Assembly: GCF_020283565.1 (NCBI RefSeq)
Contig: NC_060065.1
Location: 17,398,866 to 17,462,865, forward strand
Reading direction: 5' to 3'
Source: Trifolium pratense
Taxonomy: Eukaryota > Streptophyta > Magnoliopsida > Fabales > Fabaceae
DNA: 64,000 nucleotides
The translations under genes and the position numbers were made by a program. Positions within the stretch are counted from its first letter, which is position 1; the number at the start of each line of letters is the position of its first letter. The notes beneath the pieces are model-generated. The model ran no database searches and was not told where the DNA came from. It saw nothing but the letters and a program-made list of their open reading frames with translations. Of this stretch, positions 1 through 10,387 are shown in pieces.

Positions 1-3000
1 TGCAATCTCTGGTTACAGTAATTACTTCATTGATATAAGGCTCCATAATGCAGTACTGCAGATATGATGCATCAGCTGCTACAGTTCGAAAGAAATTTAT
101 ATAATTACCCAGTCGAAACGAACTGAAAAAAGAAAAAAGAATATCAGTAGTTGGCATACGTTTGCAGTTTTATTATAAGAGAAATGAGAAAACCAACAAA
201 AAATCCATTTAATTTAACTAATAAAAATAACAAATTTAATAAATAGGAGAAAGGCTACCGTACGATTCTCCTAGCAAAACACATTTCTTTTGACTTCAAT
301 ATTGGAGTTGATACATGACTAAACCATAAAGAAAGTGGTTCTCCCTGTGGACCAGAAACAGCTACATTACATAACGTTAAGAGGTAACAAGGCTAGAATT
401 AATTAATAAAAGAAAGAGAAAGAACTAATCATATCAATGATGTAGGATTAACCATTGGTTTGCTGTGAGAACCAAGATTTAGAAGCACATATAATGAATG
501 AAACTCAGCTTCATTCTCATGTACATCATTTGAATTTCGATTTGCTTCATACAGATTGAATAAAGAAGACAATGTCTTTGTGAGTTGCTCCATGTTGAGA
601 TAATGCATTGATGCAATGTTTGGATCACCCATAGAACACCAGAGCTTGTGATGTGATATAACATGAAATTTCACCTGTGTGATTAAATATACAGCTAAAC
701 TTATTACCTTAGTCTGAATAATGAAACCTTCATAGTAAGAAATGTGAAATAACATCAATTTTTCATCTTACAGTTTGGAGTTAGAACCTATCTTAAATTT
801 GTTAATAGAATACCCACATTTGTCTACTATTCAAATGTCTATCTAGTCTTGGGGGTAAGGAGTGCCGAGTGTGTTGGAAAATGTATTGCAGCCTCTATCA
901 CCCTCATTTTACTGGGTGTACATTTTTGCACGGTAATTTGGAGGAGGAAGTAATATGGTGATTCCACAAGAATGTGGTTCCACTGATGAAGAGAATAAGG
1001 TGGTCAGACAAGGGAAGGTCTGATATGGCCTCAAGTAGTCTCCTCAATCTTAGGGACTATTCTGATTTATATGATTGGGAATGAATCAACGTAATTATTA
1101 CCACTAACATGAACAGTCTATTTAGTGTCATGTGTTAATTGTCCAAACATAATTTTTAGTCTAATCAGATTATTATTGGAATTCTAAAGTTGATAACAGC
1201 ACAAGTTTCAACCCATGTCCACAATAAACCCCTTCCTGTCAGTTACTTTTTCCAACGAGTACCATGCAATTGCAAACTAATATAAGTGTTCTGTCCATTA
1301 TAACAGAAAAGTAACTGGATAAGCCACTTAGGGGTATTTTGGACAGCTTATTTAAAGTTAATTCTGCCTCGCTTAACAGCATAAACATTTATATTAGTGC
1401 TTGGATACACTTACAAAAATAATATATTACATTACATGTCCATAAGTTATTTTAAGCTAATCTCAATAAAGTCCATAAAATATCTTATGAACAAGCGCTC
1501 AATTAAGCTTTCTAGAATAGCTTAGGGAATACGGACTTAATTAAACTGTTTATCTTAACAGACCCGTATAAGTCTTCGGTTATTTCATTCAAAAATGGGT
1601 TTGCAGAGCAAAGGAAATCATACATCCTAACCACAAAGTTTGAAAACATTTCAAAGGCTAATTTTTCTACCTAGAAGAAAATTGATGCACAAATCCTAAT
1701 TGTTTTCTAGCAATCTGTTGATTTTGAGACAGTTGACCTATTTCAATCTCATGAGCACCCAAGCACTTGGCAAACCCTACCTTAAAAGCTACTAGTTGTC
1801 AAGAGGGAAGGATTAAGCCACATAAGTACTCCATCAAGTATCCCATACAACTCGATGTAGGATTTAAGCACCCCATAATATCCAAATCATCATGTACTCC
1901 ACCGAGCATCCCATATTACCAGATGAAGGCAGTAGGCACTCTATAATATCCAATTCCCTATCATAACACCAAATGTGAGAACCGCCCCATTGCTGGCGTC
2001 CCCACAGATTCAGTCTACAAAGCTTCACTGGATCTTTTCTCTGATCAGCCCCATAGCAGGTAGTCCTTTTAGAGGGCCTAAAAACCATATATCTAATAAT
2101 ACCAGATGATAGGAGCTCGATCAGATTATAGAGGAAAATGGTGTTTACTGATTTGTACAAACTATTACAAATCCCTGAATATTTGAGAGACCACGACTCC
2201 TAAATTCTTATCTTACCAAATATCTAAATGTCTCCATCTGACCCTTATTAGTATTTATAAGCAACAAGCCTTATTTCACCTATTTAACTCCCTAATTAAC
2301 CGACTAACTAACTATGGGTTAGCTATCAAACTCAATTAATTGTTCTATAACATTTTTGCACGGTGATATGAAGGAGGAAGTAATATGGTGATTCCACAAG
2401 AATGTGGTTCCACTGATGAAGAGAATAAGGTGGTCAGACAAGGGAAGGTCTGGTATGGCCTCAAGGAGTCTCCACAATCTTAGGGACTATTCAGATATGT
2501 ATGATTGATAGTGAATCAACATAATTACCATTAACATGAATAATCTATTTAGTGTCATATGTTGATTGCCCAAATTTTAGTCTAATCAAATTATTATTGG
2601 AATTCTAAAGTTGGCAACATCACAAGTTTTAACCGATATCCTCAATAAACCCCTTCCTATCAGTTACTTTTTTCATCGAGTGCCATGCAAACCAATATAA
2701 GTGTTCTGTCCATTAGAACAGAAAAAAAACTGGATAAGCCACTTAGGGGCATTTTGAACAGCTTAATTAAAGTTAATTCTGCCTCACTTAATGGCATAAA
2801 CACTTATTATATTAGTGCTTGGATATACTTACAAAAATAATATATTACATGTCCATAATTTTAAGCTAATCTCAATATATTCCCTAAAATAGATTATGAA
2901 CAAGCACTTAATCAAGCTTTCTAGAATAGCTTATGGAATACAGACTTAATTAAAGTGTTTACCTTAACAGACCCCTATAAGTCTTTGGCTACTTCATTCA

Positions 3001-6000
3001 ACAAAGGGTTTGCAGCCCAAAGGAAATCAGACCTCCTAACTAACCACAAAGTTTGAAAACCTTCCAAAGGCTAATTTTTCTACCTAGAAGAAAATTGTTC
3101 TGTAGCAATCCATTGACATTGAGACAGTTGACCTCTTTCAATCTCATAAGCACCCAAGCACTTGGCAAACCCTCCCCTAAAAGCTAGTTGTCAGGGTGGA
3201 AGAATTAAGCCACATAAGTACTCCATCAAGTATCTCATACTACTCGATGTAGGATTTAGGCATCCCATACTACAAGATGATAGTAGGCAATCTATAGTAT
3301 CCCAATCCCTATCATAACACCACATCTGAGAGGCAACTGGTTGCCGACGTCCCCACAGATGCACTCTACAAAGCTTCACTCGATCATTTCTCTGATCAGC
3401 CCCATAGCAGGTAGTCCTTTTTGAGAGACCAAAAACCATATATCTAATAGTACCAGATGATAGGAACATATGGTGTTTACTGATTGTACAAACTATTAAA
3501 ATCCCTGAAGGTGAGTTCTAACATGGAAGACTTGATGAAGTCTTCCATGGTGCACAAGTAGTCAAAAACATCGTAACGAATACGAATTTAACAAAATCCA
3601 CCGTTGGATTCAAAGTTTATATCATATAGATCATCCATAAATTTTTTTAAAGAAATTAAAAATCATTTGATATGTCAATGTCATTGAGACTAATCAAGAT
3701 TAACGGTATTTAATAAAAATCCATAAACCGTTAATTTTGATCGGTCTCAATAACATATCAAATGATTTTTAATTTCTTTAAAAAAATTTATGGATGATCT
3801 ATATGATATAAACTTTCAATCCAACGGTGGATTTTGTAAAATTCGTATTCATTACGATGTTTTTGACTACTTGTGCACCATGGAAGACTTCATCAAGTCT
3901 TCCATGTTAGCCAAAGCCATCCCTGAATATTCGAGAGACCGTGACTCTCCTCAATTCTTATCTTACAAATTATCCAACTCTCTCCATCTGACCCTTACTA
4001 GTATTTATACACAACATGCCTTATTTCAACTATCTAACTCCGTAATTAACCCACTAACTATGGGTTGCCTATCAAACTCACTCAATTAATTGTTCATAAC
4101 TTTTGATTCTCTCAATCTTGTATATCAAAAGGGATGGATAGCAAATTACATAGAGACAGCAACAAAACAATGTTAGGATATATACAAATCCATCAATAAG
4201 CAAGTACCACACAGTACACATTGATTTGATCAACCTATCCACCCAGGTTCATGAGAAGCAGGAGATGTAATTAGATCCCTAGTTCAGTGCAGGACTTGTA
4301 TATGGGGCTAATAAAATGCATCAAAGATCAGATTATTGATATATATTCATCTAATGTATTAAGTAATATTTGTGCATCTACATAGACCCTAGAAATTTGC
4401 TTAAAACTGATACTTGGAAATCAAGTATCAGAAATGCAACTTAAATCATGTACCCTAACCCTAACAGTTGTACGGGAAACGTTCATATAGATAAATGATG
4501 AAAAGAAGAAAGCATATAAATCAAAGACATCTGAAAGAGAAAATTATACCATTCCTTCATACATGTAGATTGCTTTCTTGTTTACAATATTTTGCATAGT
4601 AAGATCTTGACGTATAGACCTTGTCCTATCAAAGATGAAGTCATGAACTACTTCGAATGGATGCTCCTTGGAATCCACGAAGCCCAAAAGGTAATTTAAA
4701 GTATCTTCTAATACATTAAGAGGCCGCATATCAGATGCTTGAACATCTTTGATGGATATAGTTCTGCAAAACTGATAAGTGAAATGCAATACAATAAGCT
4801 GTGAAACAAGAAGATATTGAACAACAGGGAGGGTGCAATTTCTTATGGGGATCGTCAACAAAGGTAGAATGATAACACTGTTATCATCAATTTAATCATC
4901 ACAGATAACATAGGAGAACAAATTTGATCCTACCTTCTTGACGGCAAGATCTTGGGATGATTTTGCAGGATTACCATTTAGCCTCTCAAAAACTGCCAAA
5001 TCTCGAAGTTTTTCACGCTGGATCCTCTCTCTTTCTGTACACAGAGTGAAAACGTCTGAATAGAAGTTGCAGGTGTATATTGTATATGAATTCCTTATAA
5101 GAAACAACAATAGTATCTGATAGTGTCTCATGATTTACCATGCAGCATGCAGAAATGTTTAGGTGTTAAAATGATTCAACAAAGCTAAAATAGAGTACAA
5201 AAACAAAGCCTCTTATCATTAAATGGAACTACCCATACGAATGAAATGACACCACTACTTTTGTCAAAAACCAAATCTTCAAATAGAACACTCAAATATA
5301 AGTCCTTTTTTATAGTTTCATTTGGAGTTTTAGTCTTCCTCAGGCCTTTAACTATTAGGCTTTCATCAATCTGGTTAACTCTTTTTAATGGTTTTCTCAC
5401 ATTACTGGACCATCTCCGGTGTTATTTTACAATATTTTCCTCTCCAATACATTACTTCTTGGTCTTATCTATTCTTGCAAGTTGTTAGTTCACTCATTCA
5501 TCATAACATCTTCATCAATGTGATATGTAGCTTATGCTTTTGTTTTATTTTTATTTACCATCTAACAATCAATACTTAAATAATTGGTTTGTAAATAAAT
5601 ACATCAAAAAAAGGTTGAAAGGTAAAGGCTCAAAGTTCATCCTTGTTGTAACATAATAAGTATATGAAAATACTCTGAATCTAGCCATCTACCTTATTGT
5701 ATTTGTCGCACACTAGTTTAAACCACATCATATATATCCTAGCTTGCCTGTATTGTACTTGTGTAATGAATTTTTTGTATCCGATAAGCTTGAGCACCAT
5801 CCTTATATCGTGCCCGAGGTAAGTAAAGTCTGCCCAAGAATTGTTCCCACCAGGAATCAACTCTGAGTTTTCCCAAAAGATTCGTCCTAGGAGGAGCTCA
5901 TTAACCACTTGAGCCCAATTACTTGGTTATTAACATCACTGCTTAATAATTTAATCTCTTACTAACCTCAGTATCAATTATTGGAAACACAGAGAAGCTT

Positions 6001-6317
6001 TAACACTCAAAAGGAAACCATTTAATCAAAATTTCATCTTGTTATTAATTAAAAAATAGTTATTTACCTGGGCACATATAAGAACAAGTTCCAAGTAAAA
6101 CCCCAAAATTGGAAGATCCTTGTGGATCATGATCATCTTTGGAATGAGAGGTAGATGCATTACTATTGATACCAGTTGTAGGAGGAGGAGTGACCCTTTG
6201 AGAAAAAGTAGAAACTTTGGATTGATGGGTAGCAGCAGCGTTGAAAGGGAATTTGTGGCGCCGTGATTCAGAAAAAGAAGATCCACCACCACGGTTTCCA
6301 TTTCCACTATCCATCAT
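1..6317 (-). CDS. SAC3C: SAC3/GANP family protein (SAC3C-like), 5' six exons; runs off the left edge
   Basis: Exons on the minus strand, in order: 6317-6068, 5034-4934, 4771-4550, 674-453, 344-259, 122-<1. All joins have GT-AG introns and keep one frame, giving about 267 residues so far. Exon 1 is a Ser/Asn-rich N-terminus ending in GTCSYMCP. Exon 2 continues [19 protein letters not shown], the SAC3 start motif (MCPE-R-R). Exon 3 has [20 protein letters not shown] and [13 protein letters not shown] text ([20 protein letters not shown]), the conserved SAC3/GANP core. Exon 4 has [11 protein letters not shown]. Exon 5 reads [14 protein letters not shown], and exon 6 [19 protein letters not shown]. 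The family acts in mRNA export or processing as a scaffold (yeast Sac3, human GANP); the short plant C-type protein is less studied. The start is the first ATG of a Met-Met pair at 6317. The C-terminus lies outside the window. Intron 3 is about 3.9 kb and full of repeats, so correct splicing there is inferred. Confidence 0.88.
921..4103. repeat. Tandem duplication of about 1.4 kb inside SAC3C intron 3
   Basis: Copy A (about 921-2350) and copy B (2351-about 4103) start with the same text (CATTTTTGCACGG) and run parallel at high identity for the whole unit. Copy B contains one extra 418-bp block (a MITE plus its target repeat). Without it the copies are about 1430 and 1335 bp. Both copies hold a short minus-strand open stretch reading [10 protein letters not shown] (near 2040 and 3400). 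I do not recognise it, and it starts with no credible gene context. Divergence is by many small indels, so the duplication is not recent. Confidence 0.85.
3510..3918. mobile_element. Mutator-type MITE with very long terminal inverted repeats
   Basis: A 409-bp near-palindrome: the two arms, each about 180 bp, match almost fully (left GGTGAGTTCTAACATGGAAG, right arm read on the minus strand GGCTTTGGCTAACATGGAAG). It is flanked by a perfect 9-bp direct repeat ATCCCTGAA at 3501-3509 and 3919-3927. A 9-bp target duplication is the Mutator (MULE) signature. It has no coding capacity. A 99-codon open frame crossing it is only palindrome sequence. Confidence 0.9.
5035..6067 (-). other. SAC3C intron 1, no recognised feature
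   Basis: About 1 kb between exons 1 and 2. It is AT-rich. A minus-strand open stretch at 5908-5681 has protein-like composition, but no start context or family motif that I can name. Confidence 0.6.
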
Positions 6318-6637
6318 CTCTCTACTTTCTTCGCCATTTTTTCCAACAATATTTTTATCTTTTATTTTGTCTAGTTCTCTTTTATTTTTTTATTTTTTTT
6401 AGGTTTAATTATAATTTTGATTTTGATTCCATATTCTTACTCGGAGTATAAAATTGTTCTTTTATTTTAAAATTACACAGTTTTTTTTCTAGTAAAATTC
6501 CTCGATTATATTTTCTTTATGTTTTAAAACGTTTTATGAATAGAATAGGTCATATCAACAAGACCAATGCCTCAGATCTAAGTCCTCGATGTGTTAACAT
6601 CGGCGATGAAAGAAGGGATTTCGTACACCAATAGTAT

Positions 6638-7269
6638 CAGGGGCGGAGCCCCTCATGGGCTGGACAGGGCCATGGCCCGTCCCAAGATTTTCCATTTTTT
6701 TTCATATGTATACTATTTAGCGGCGGTTTTAAACCTCCGCTAAATAGTCTATTTAGTTTGTTAATTCTCAGTTTGTGGGGTTTCAAGCACCCTCAATTTG
6801 GACCACCAGAATTCTTTAACAGGTTTCCAGTTTGCGGGGTTTCAAACCCCTCTACTTGGACGATCCAGAATTCTCCTTTATAAATTAATAATTCAAATAT
6901 CCTTCTTAATTTATTTTTTTGTTGTTTAATATTTATAGAAATTTTAGAATGTGTAATTTATTTTGTGAAAGTATTCAAGTATATTTTTTTTGGAGAAAAA
7001 AGTACTTAAATTTTTATTTAAAATAGAGTTTGTGTATAAAAATTCATGTTTGATCAATCTTTTTGTTAAAAAATTTTAAATTTATTTATTGAAAATGGTA
7101 ATGGTCCACCTATTGACTTTTTTAAGATATCTATATTTTTTTGAAGATTTCGAGATATCTATATTAGACACGCCCTCAATATGATATGTCTTTTTTTAGT
7201 AATTTTTTTTGTATATTCAATTTATATCGTAGCGGCCCGCCCCAACTTTTTGGGCTAGCTCCGCCACTG
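6638..7269. mobile_element. hAT-type non-autonomous element
   Basis: It starts CAGGGGCGGAGCC and ends GCTCCGCCACTG, so the terminal inverted repeats read CAG-GGCGGAGC. It is flanked by a perfect 8-bp direct repeat AATAGTAT at 6630-6637 and 7270-7277, the hAT-type target duplication. It lies about 320 bp upstream of the SAC3C start codon. Inside is a direct repeat of about 60 bp (6764-6885, GTTTGTGGGGTTTCAAGCAC and a diverged copy). No transposase remains. Confidence 0.88.
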
Positions 7270-7277
7270 AATAGTAT

Positions 7278-8245
7278 AGCTCTTCATGACAACCATCTTG
7301 ATTTTGTATTTTTCCATGCCAATTGCTTTTGTCGTTCAATGTTCAAAAATGTATTGGATAACAACAAATATGAGCGAAATGAAAAATATATTAAATGATT
7401 TAAGATTTTCCAATAAGATCAACGTCAATACAAGTCTTTTGCATGCACCCAAAATATGATAATTGTTATAACGATGTTCTAACTCCACCTCACTCACGTT
7501 GCATAAAATCTCAATTATTTGACCTCAAAGTTGGTTTGTTCACCGACAACATAGTATATGTAATCACATACATCAAACTTAATTAAGGTTTAGTACTTTT
7601 TGACATTGGTCATCAATACTTATCATTAAAATGTAGCAAAGAACATCTATTGACAAACAATATCCAAATAAGATCATTATCTTTGTCAGGGACGGATGCA
7701 CCTTATAACAATTGGGGTCAGTTTACCCCACATCTTCAAAACATTTACATTGCCGTTTTAATGTTTTGCCCTCACATGATATATTGTGATTGACTCCACA
7801 CAGGTGTTATCAGTGGCTGATCCACTCCACATGGGGGACCCCACGGTATTGTAAACCCTAATATTCTCCCATATAAATATGCCCATACATCAATCCCTAG
7901 GTAGGACATTCTCCGCCTCCATTTACACTCTTTTAAAACCTCTTTCATATACTGACTTGAGCGTCGGAGTGCTAACAAGACTGCATGTACCCTTTCCCCT
8001 CCAACACAAAGGCCGGAATCATCAAGTTCATCACCACTACAAACTCTCTACCGCTAGCTGAGACATCGCTGTTCGGAAGTCGACGTTGCCAGCCCACATC
8101 ATTTATATTGTTTCTATCTTTCAAGAATTTCAATAATGTTGAAAAAACAATTAATTACCTTATCTTTGGATAACTAAGTGCCGAACCCAACCCAATAAAT
8201 GACGGTGAAATATGGTTGTTGACCGTTTGACTTCTACAGTAAATG
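7278..8245. other. Intergenic stretch with possible transposon ends
   Basis: No gene seen. CAGGGACGGATGCACC at 7688 and CAGTGGCTGATCCACTCC at 7811 look like hAT-type element starts in the same orientation, but I could not pair them with right ends or target repeats. Confidence 0.4.
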
Positions 8246-8262
8246 ATATGGAGAATGTGGGG

Positions 8263-8764
8263 AAGTTGATGCTGTGTGTGACTGGTTTTCCTCGATACGA
8301 GATTCTCTGACCGTTTACAAATCTGTTGAGATTTGCAGGACTCGTTTTTGAGTCTCTGATGGTTTCCAAATCTGCTGAGATTTGCAGGTTTCTTTGTATC
8401 TGGTCGACCTTTTTCGCATCGGTGTTGACTGTTTGGAGCGGACTGCGAGCTGGGGACTTAGCTGCCTATGTTTTCATTCTACCGTTGCCCATTAATTTTG
8501 GCTCGCAAGGCTGCTTTTTGTATTCTGATGGGCCGATCACTTTTAATTCGAGATCGGGAGTTAGAGTCTTAGGGCATCTTTTTGGGTCGGGTTGATGGTC
8601 TGTCAACTGTGGAGTGTGTACTAGGTGGTGTCTGTTTTTAGCTTTTTCATTGGTGTTCCGCATATATACGGCGCCTTTGTTTTGTAGTTCCGTTTATCTC
8701 GGTTTCTGTTCATCTTGTGCAGAGACCGGTTATTATTAATAATATTTTGCCGTTCAAAAAAAAA
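8263..8764 (+). mobile_element. 5'-truncated LINE (3' end with poly-A)
   Basis: The segment ends TTTTGCCGTTC plus an A-run and is flanked by a 17-bp direct repeat (ATATGGAGAATGTGGGG at 8246-8262 and 8765-8781). A long exact target duplication plus a poly-A tail and no terminal repeats is the mark of a truncated non-LTR retrotransposon. The tail resembles that of the LINE at 47868-48506 (TTTGCCGTT then A-run), so the two may be one family. No reverse-transcriptase frame is left here. Confidence 0.85.
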
Positions 8765-8781
8765 ATATGGAGAATGTGGGG

Positions 8782-9252
8782 TGGTGACCTCGACCACTAC
8801 TTTGCCCACGGTTGCCTCATGCTGGAGGGTACATATAGGGGAATCTTCGTTAGTTACTATCTATCCATTGTTTATCAAATACTCAGAAAAACTCTAAGAC
8901 CTAAGCTTGGTACATCACCGGTTAGGTATCTACAAATCACTAGCAAGAACAATTATCATAGGCATTGCAGGTTGTTTTATACTAAAACTTGAAAGTTGAT
9001 ATTTGAAAAAGATAGTTACACAAACATATTAAATTGTCATAAAAGTTTTTAGTTAGAAACAAACAACATTAACAACCACCAATACCAATATACTTTAATG
9101 TATCAAAGCTACACGAATTGATAAGTTTGACAGAAAATAGAAAATTAGGTGAATGAATGGTTCACACATTAACTTGCAAACTGTGTTTTATTCAAAATTA
9201 TTGGGAATATAGGCGGCACGCATGTAAGTCGGGGTGCGAAAACTAAAACTTA
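8782..9252. other. Intergenic, nothing recognised
   Basis: It continues the host sequence interrupted by the LINE, then AT-rich DNA up to the 3' end of the S1-like gene. No supported feature. Confidence 0.5.
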
Positions 9253-9672
9253 TCAAGGAATACTCCAAACAACCTTTTTCACAAAGTTCTTTTTATCCCA
9301 ACTATGATATATCCCATCTTGCTTTACCTTCCAATAGACAAAAGGATGACCTTGATCATATTGTGGATCATATGCAGTGAACAAGGCACTTGAATAATTA
9401 TTCAACACTACTTGACAAATTCCACGTTGGCCAATAAGAAGATGCAAATGCATAATATAACCAAAGTCAAACCTTTGAAGAGTGATCTCGCCCGTTAGTT
9501 TTCCACTGTTGCTCTGACTATAGCATTCAATAGAATGCACATCGTAAAAACCAACATATATGTTAACGAATTCAAAAGCATTGCATAAGCCAGATGCAAA
9601 GGCAATAGCAAAAAACAAGGCAACATAGGTTATTGATGGCATTTTCAAGGATGACTCCATATTCATACACAT
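9253..9672 (-). CDS. Plant self-incompatibility S1-like (SPH) small secreted protein
   Basis: Single-exon frame of 139 codons, the usual size of the S1/SPH family. The N-terminus has a hydrophobic signal peptide (ITYVALFFAIAFASGLCNA). The C-terminal half carries FTAYDPQYDQ and YWKVKQDGIYHSW, close to the family's FDVYD ... YW-V-DGIY block, and it ends near a final Trp. The family is secreted; in poppy the S protein triggers pollen rejection, while most plant paralogues have no known role. Four Met codons lie in the first 11 residues. The likely TATA box (9697-9706) is only about 25 bp before the first ATG, so ATG at 9660 or 9642 may be the real start. It differs from typical members in having few cysteines in the mature part. 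Family call moderate; expression unknown. Confidence 0.6.
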   Translation of the reverse strand: MCMNMESSLKMPSITYVALFFAIAFASGLCNAFEFVNIYVGFYDVHSIECYSQSNSGKLTGEITLQRFDFGYIMHLHLLIGQRGICQVVLNNYSSALFTAYDPQYDQGHPFVYWKVKQDGIYHSWDKKNFVKKVVWSIP

Positions 9673-9696
9673 AGATTACATTTTGATGGTGTTGCA

Positions 9697-9706
9697 TATT
9701 TATATA
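9697..9706 (-). promoter_or_regulatory. Likely TATA box of the S1-like gene
   Basis: Read on the minus strand the site is TATATAAATA, followed by a short leader and the ATG cluster at 9672-9642. It is the only strong TATA match just upstream of the gene. Confidence 0.5.
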
Positions 9707-9719
9707 TGTTTTAAGTGTG

Positions 9720-10261
9720 TTTTTATTAAATTAAACGTAGTATCTGTTAATCTATATATAAAATGAGGTTAATCACTCATTCAAGGGGTGGTGTATAAAG
9801 TTTAGCACCTTTTCTCTATCATTAACAAAGTTTAGTGCTTTTTTTTTTTAAAAAAAAAAACAAAATTTGGTTACAATCAAGGGGTGGTGTATTAAGTTTA
9901 GTACCTTTTTTTTTTATCAAAGCCACCCCCTTCATCTCATCACTTAGGTGGTACTATTAGCCAAGAAATTGTAATTGTTAACAATATGGATTTGAATTTT
10001 GCTTTTTAAGCCCCCTATGTTACTTGAGGCCCCCTATTGTGACCATTTTGCCCTTATAAAGCGATTTGGAAGTTGCAACCCGAAATCGCATAGCTTCGTA
10101 ACCTACAATCCAAAAGCATGTTAAATAATCTAATGGTTGGGTAACGCTGGCTTGTGGAGCATATTGTCACATAAAAACATGATTTCAGACCGCAAGTTCC
10201 GAAGTATGTAATTTTTTAAAATATTGGAGCGTTTCAGAAGTTACGTACCGAAACGCCATTC
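9720..10261. other. Intergenic, short direct repeat
   Basis: CAAGGGGTGGTGTAT occurs twice (9781 and 9880), each followed by similar text (AGTTTAG-ACC). The rest is low-complexity or unrecognised. TCTATATATAAAATGAGG near 9750 resembles a Helitron 5' end, but I found no matching 3' end. Confidence 0.4.
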
Positions 10262-10387
10262 AAAAGGATTTGAAAGTTGGAAACCTTTTTCAGCCCGCAG
10301 GAATATAAGTTTCCCTACCAATAATTTTGATTCACCAAGATCGTGATATATATGGGGTGATGATACAAAGGAGTTCAAACCTGAAAG
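10262..10387 (+). pseudogene. CYP72A-type P450 last-exon relic, cut by an LTR
   Basis: About 125 bp align nearly base for base with the last exon of the intact P450 at 38718-38842 (for example AGTTTCCCTACCAATAA and GGAGTTCAAACCTGAAAG). Relative to it there is a 2-bp insertion in GATATATATGG, which breaks the frame, and a scrambled segment near 10288-10305. The match stops exactly where the copia LTR begins (10388), so the LTR inserted into the relic. Nothing P450-like precedes it. Confidence 0.85.

Noticed and set aside
3790..4089. 99-codon plus-strand open frame
   Set aside because: It lies mostly in the right arm of the palindromic Mutator MITE and runs into its flank; no family motif.
5681..5908. 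75-codon minus-strand frame in SAC3C intron 1
   Set aside because: Protein-like look, but no family match, no splice link to the SAC3 exons and no start context.
8326..8595. 89-codon open frame with a Trp/Cys-rich product
   Set aside because: Lies wholly inside the truncated LINE 3' part between its target repeats; no recognised domain.
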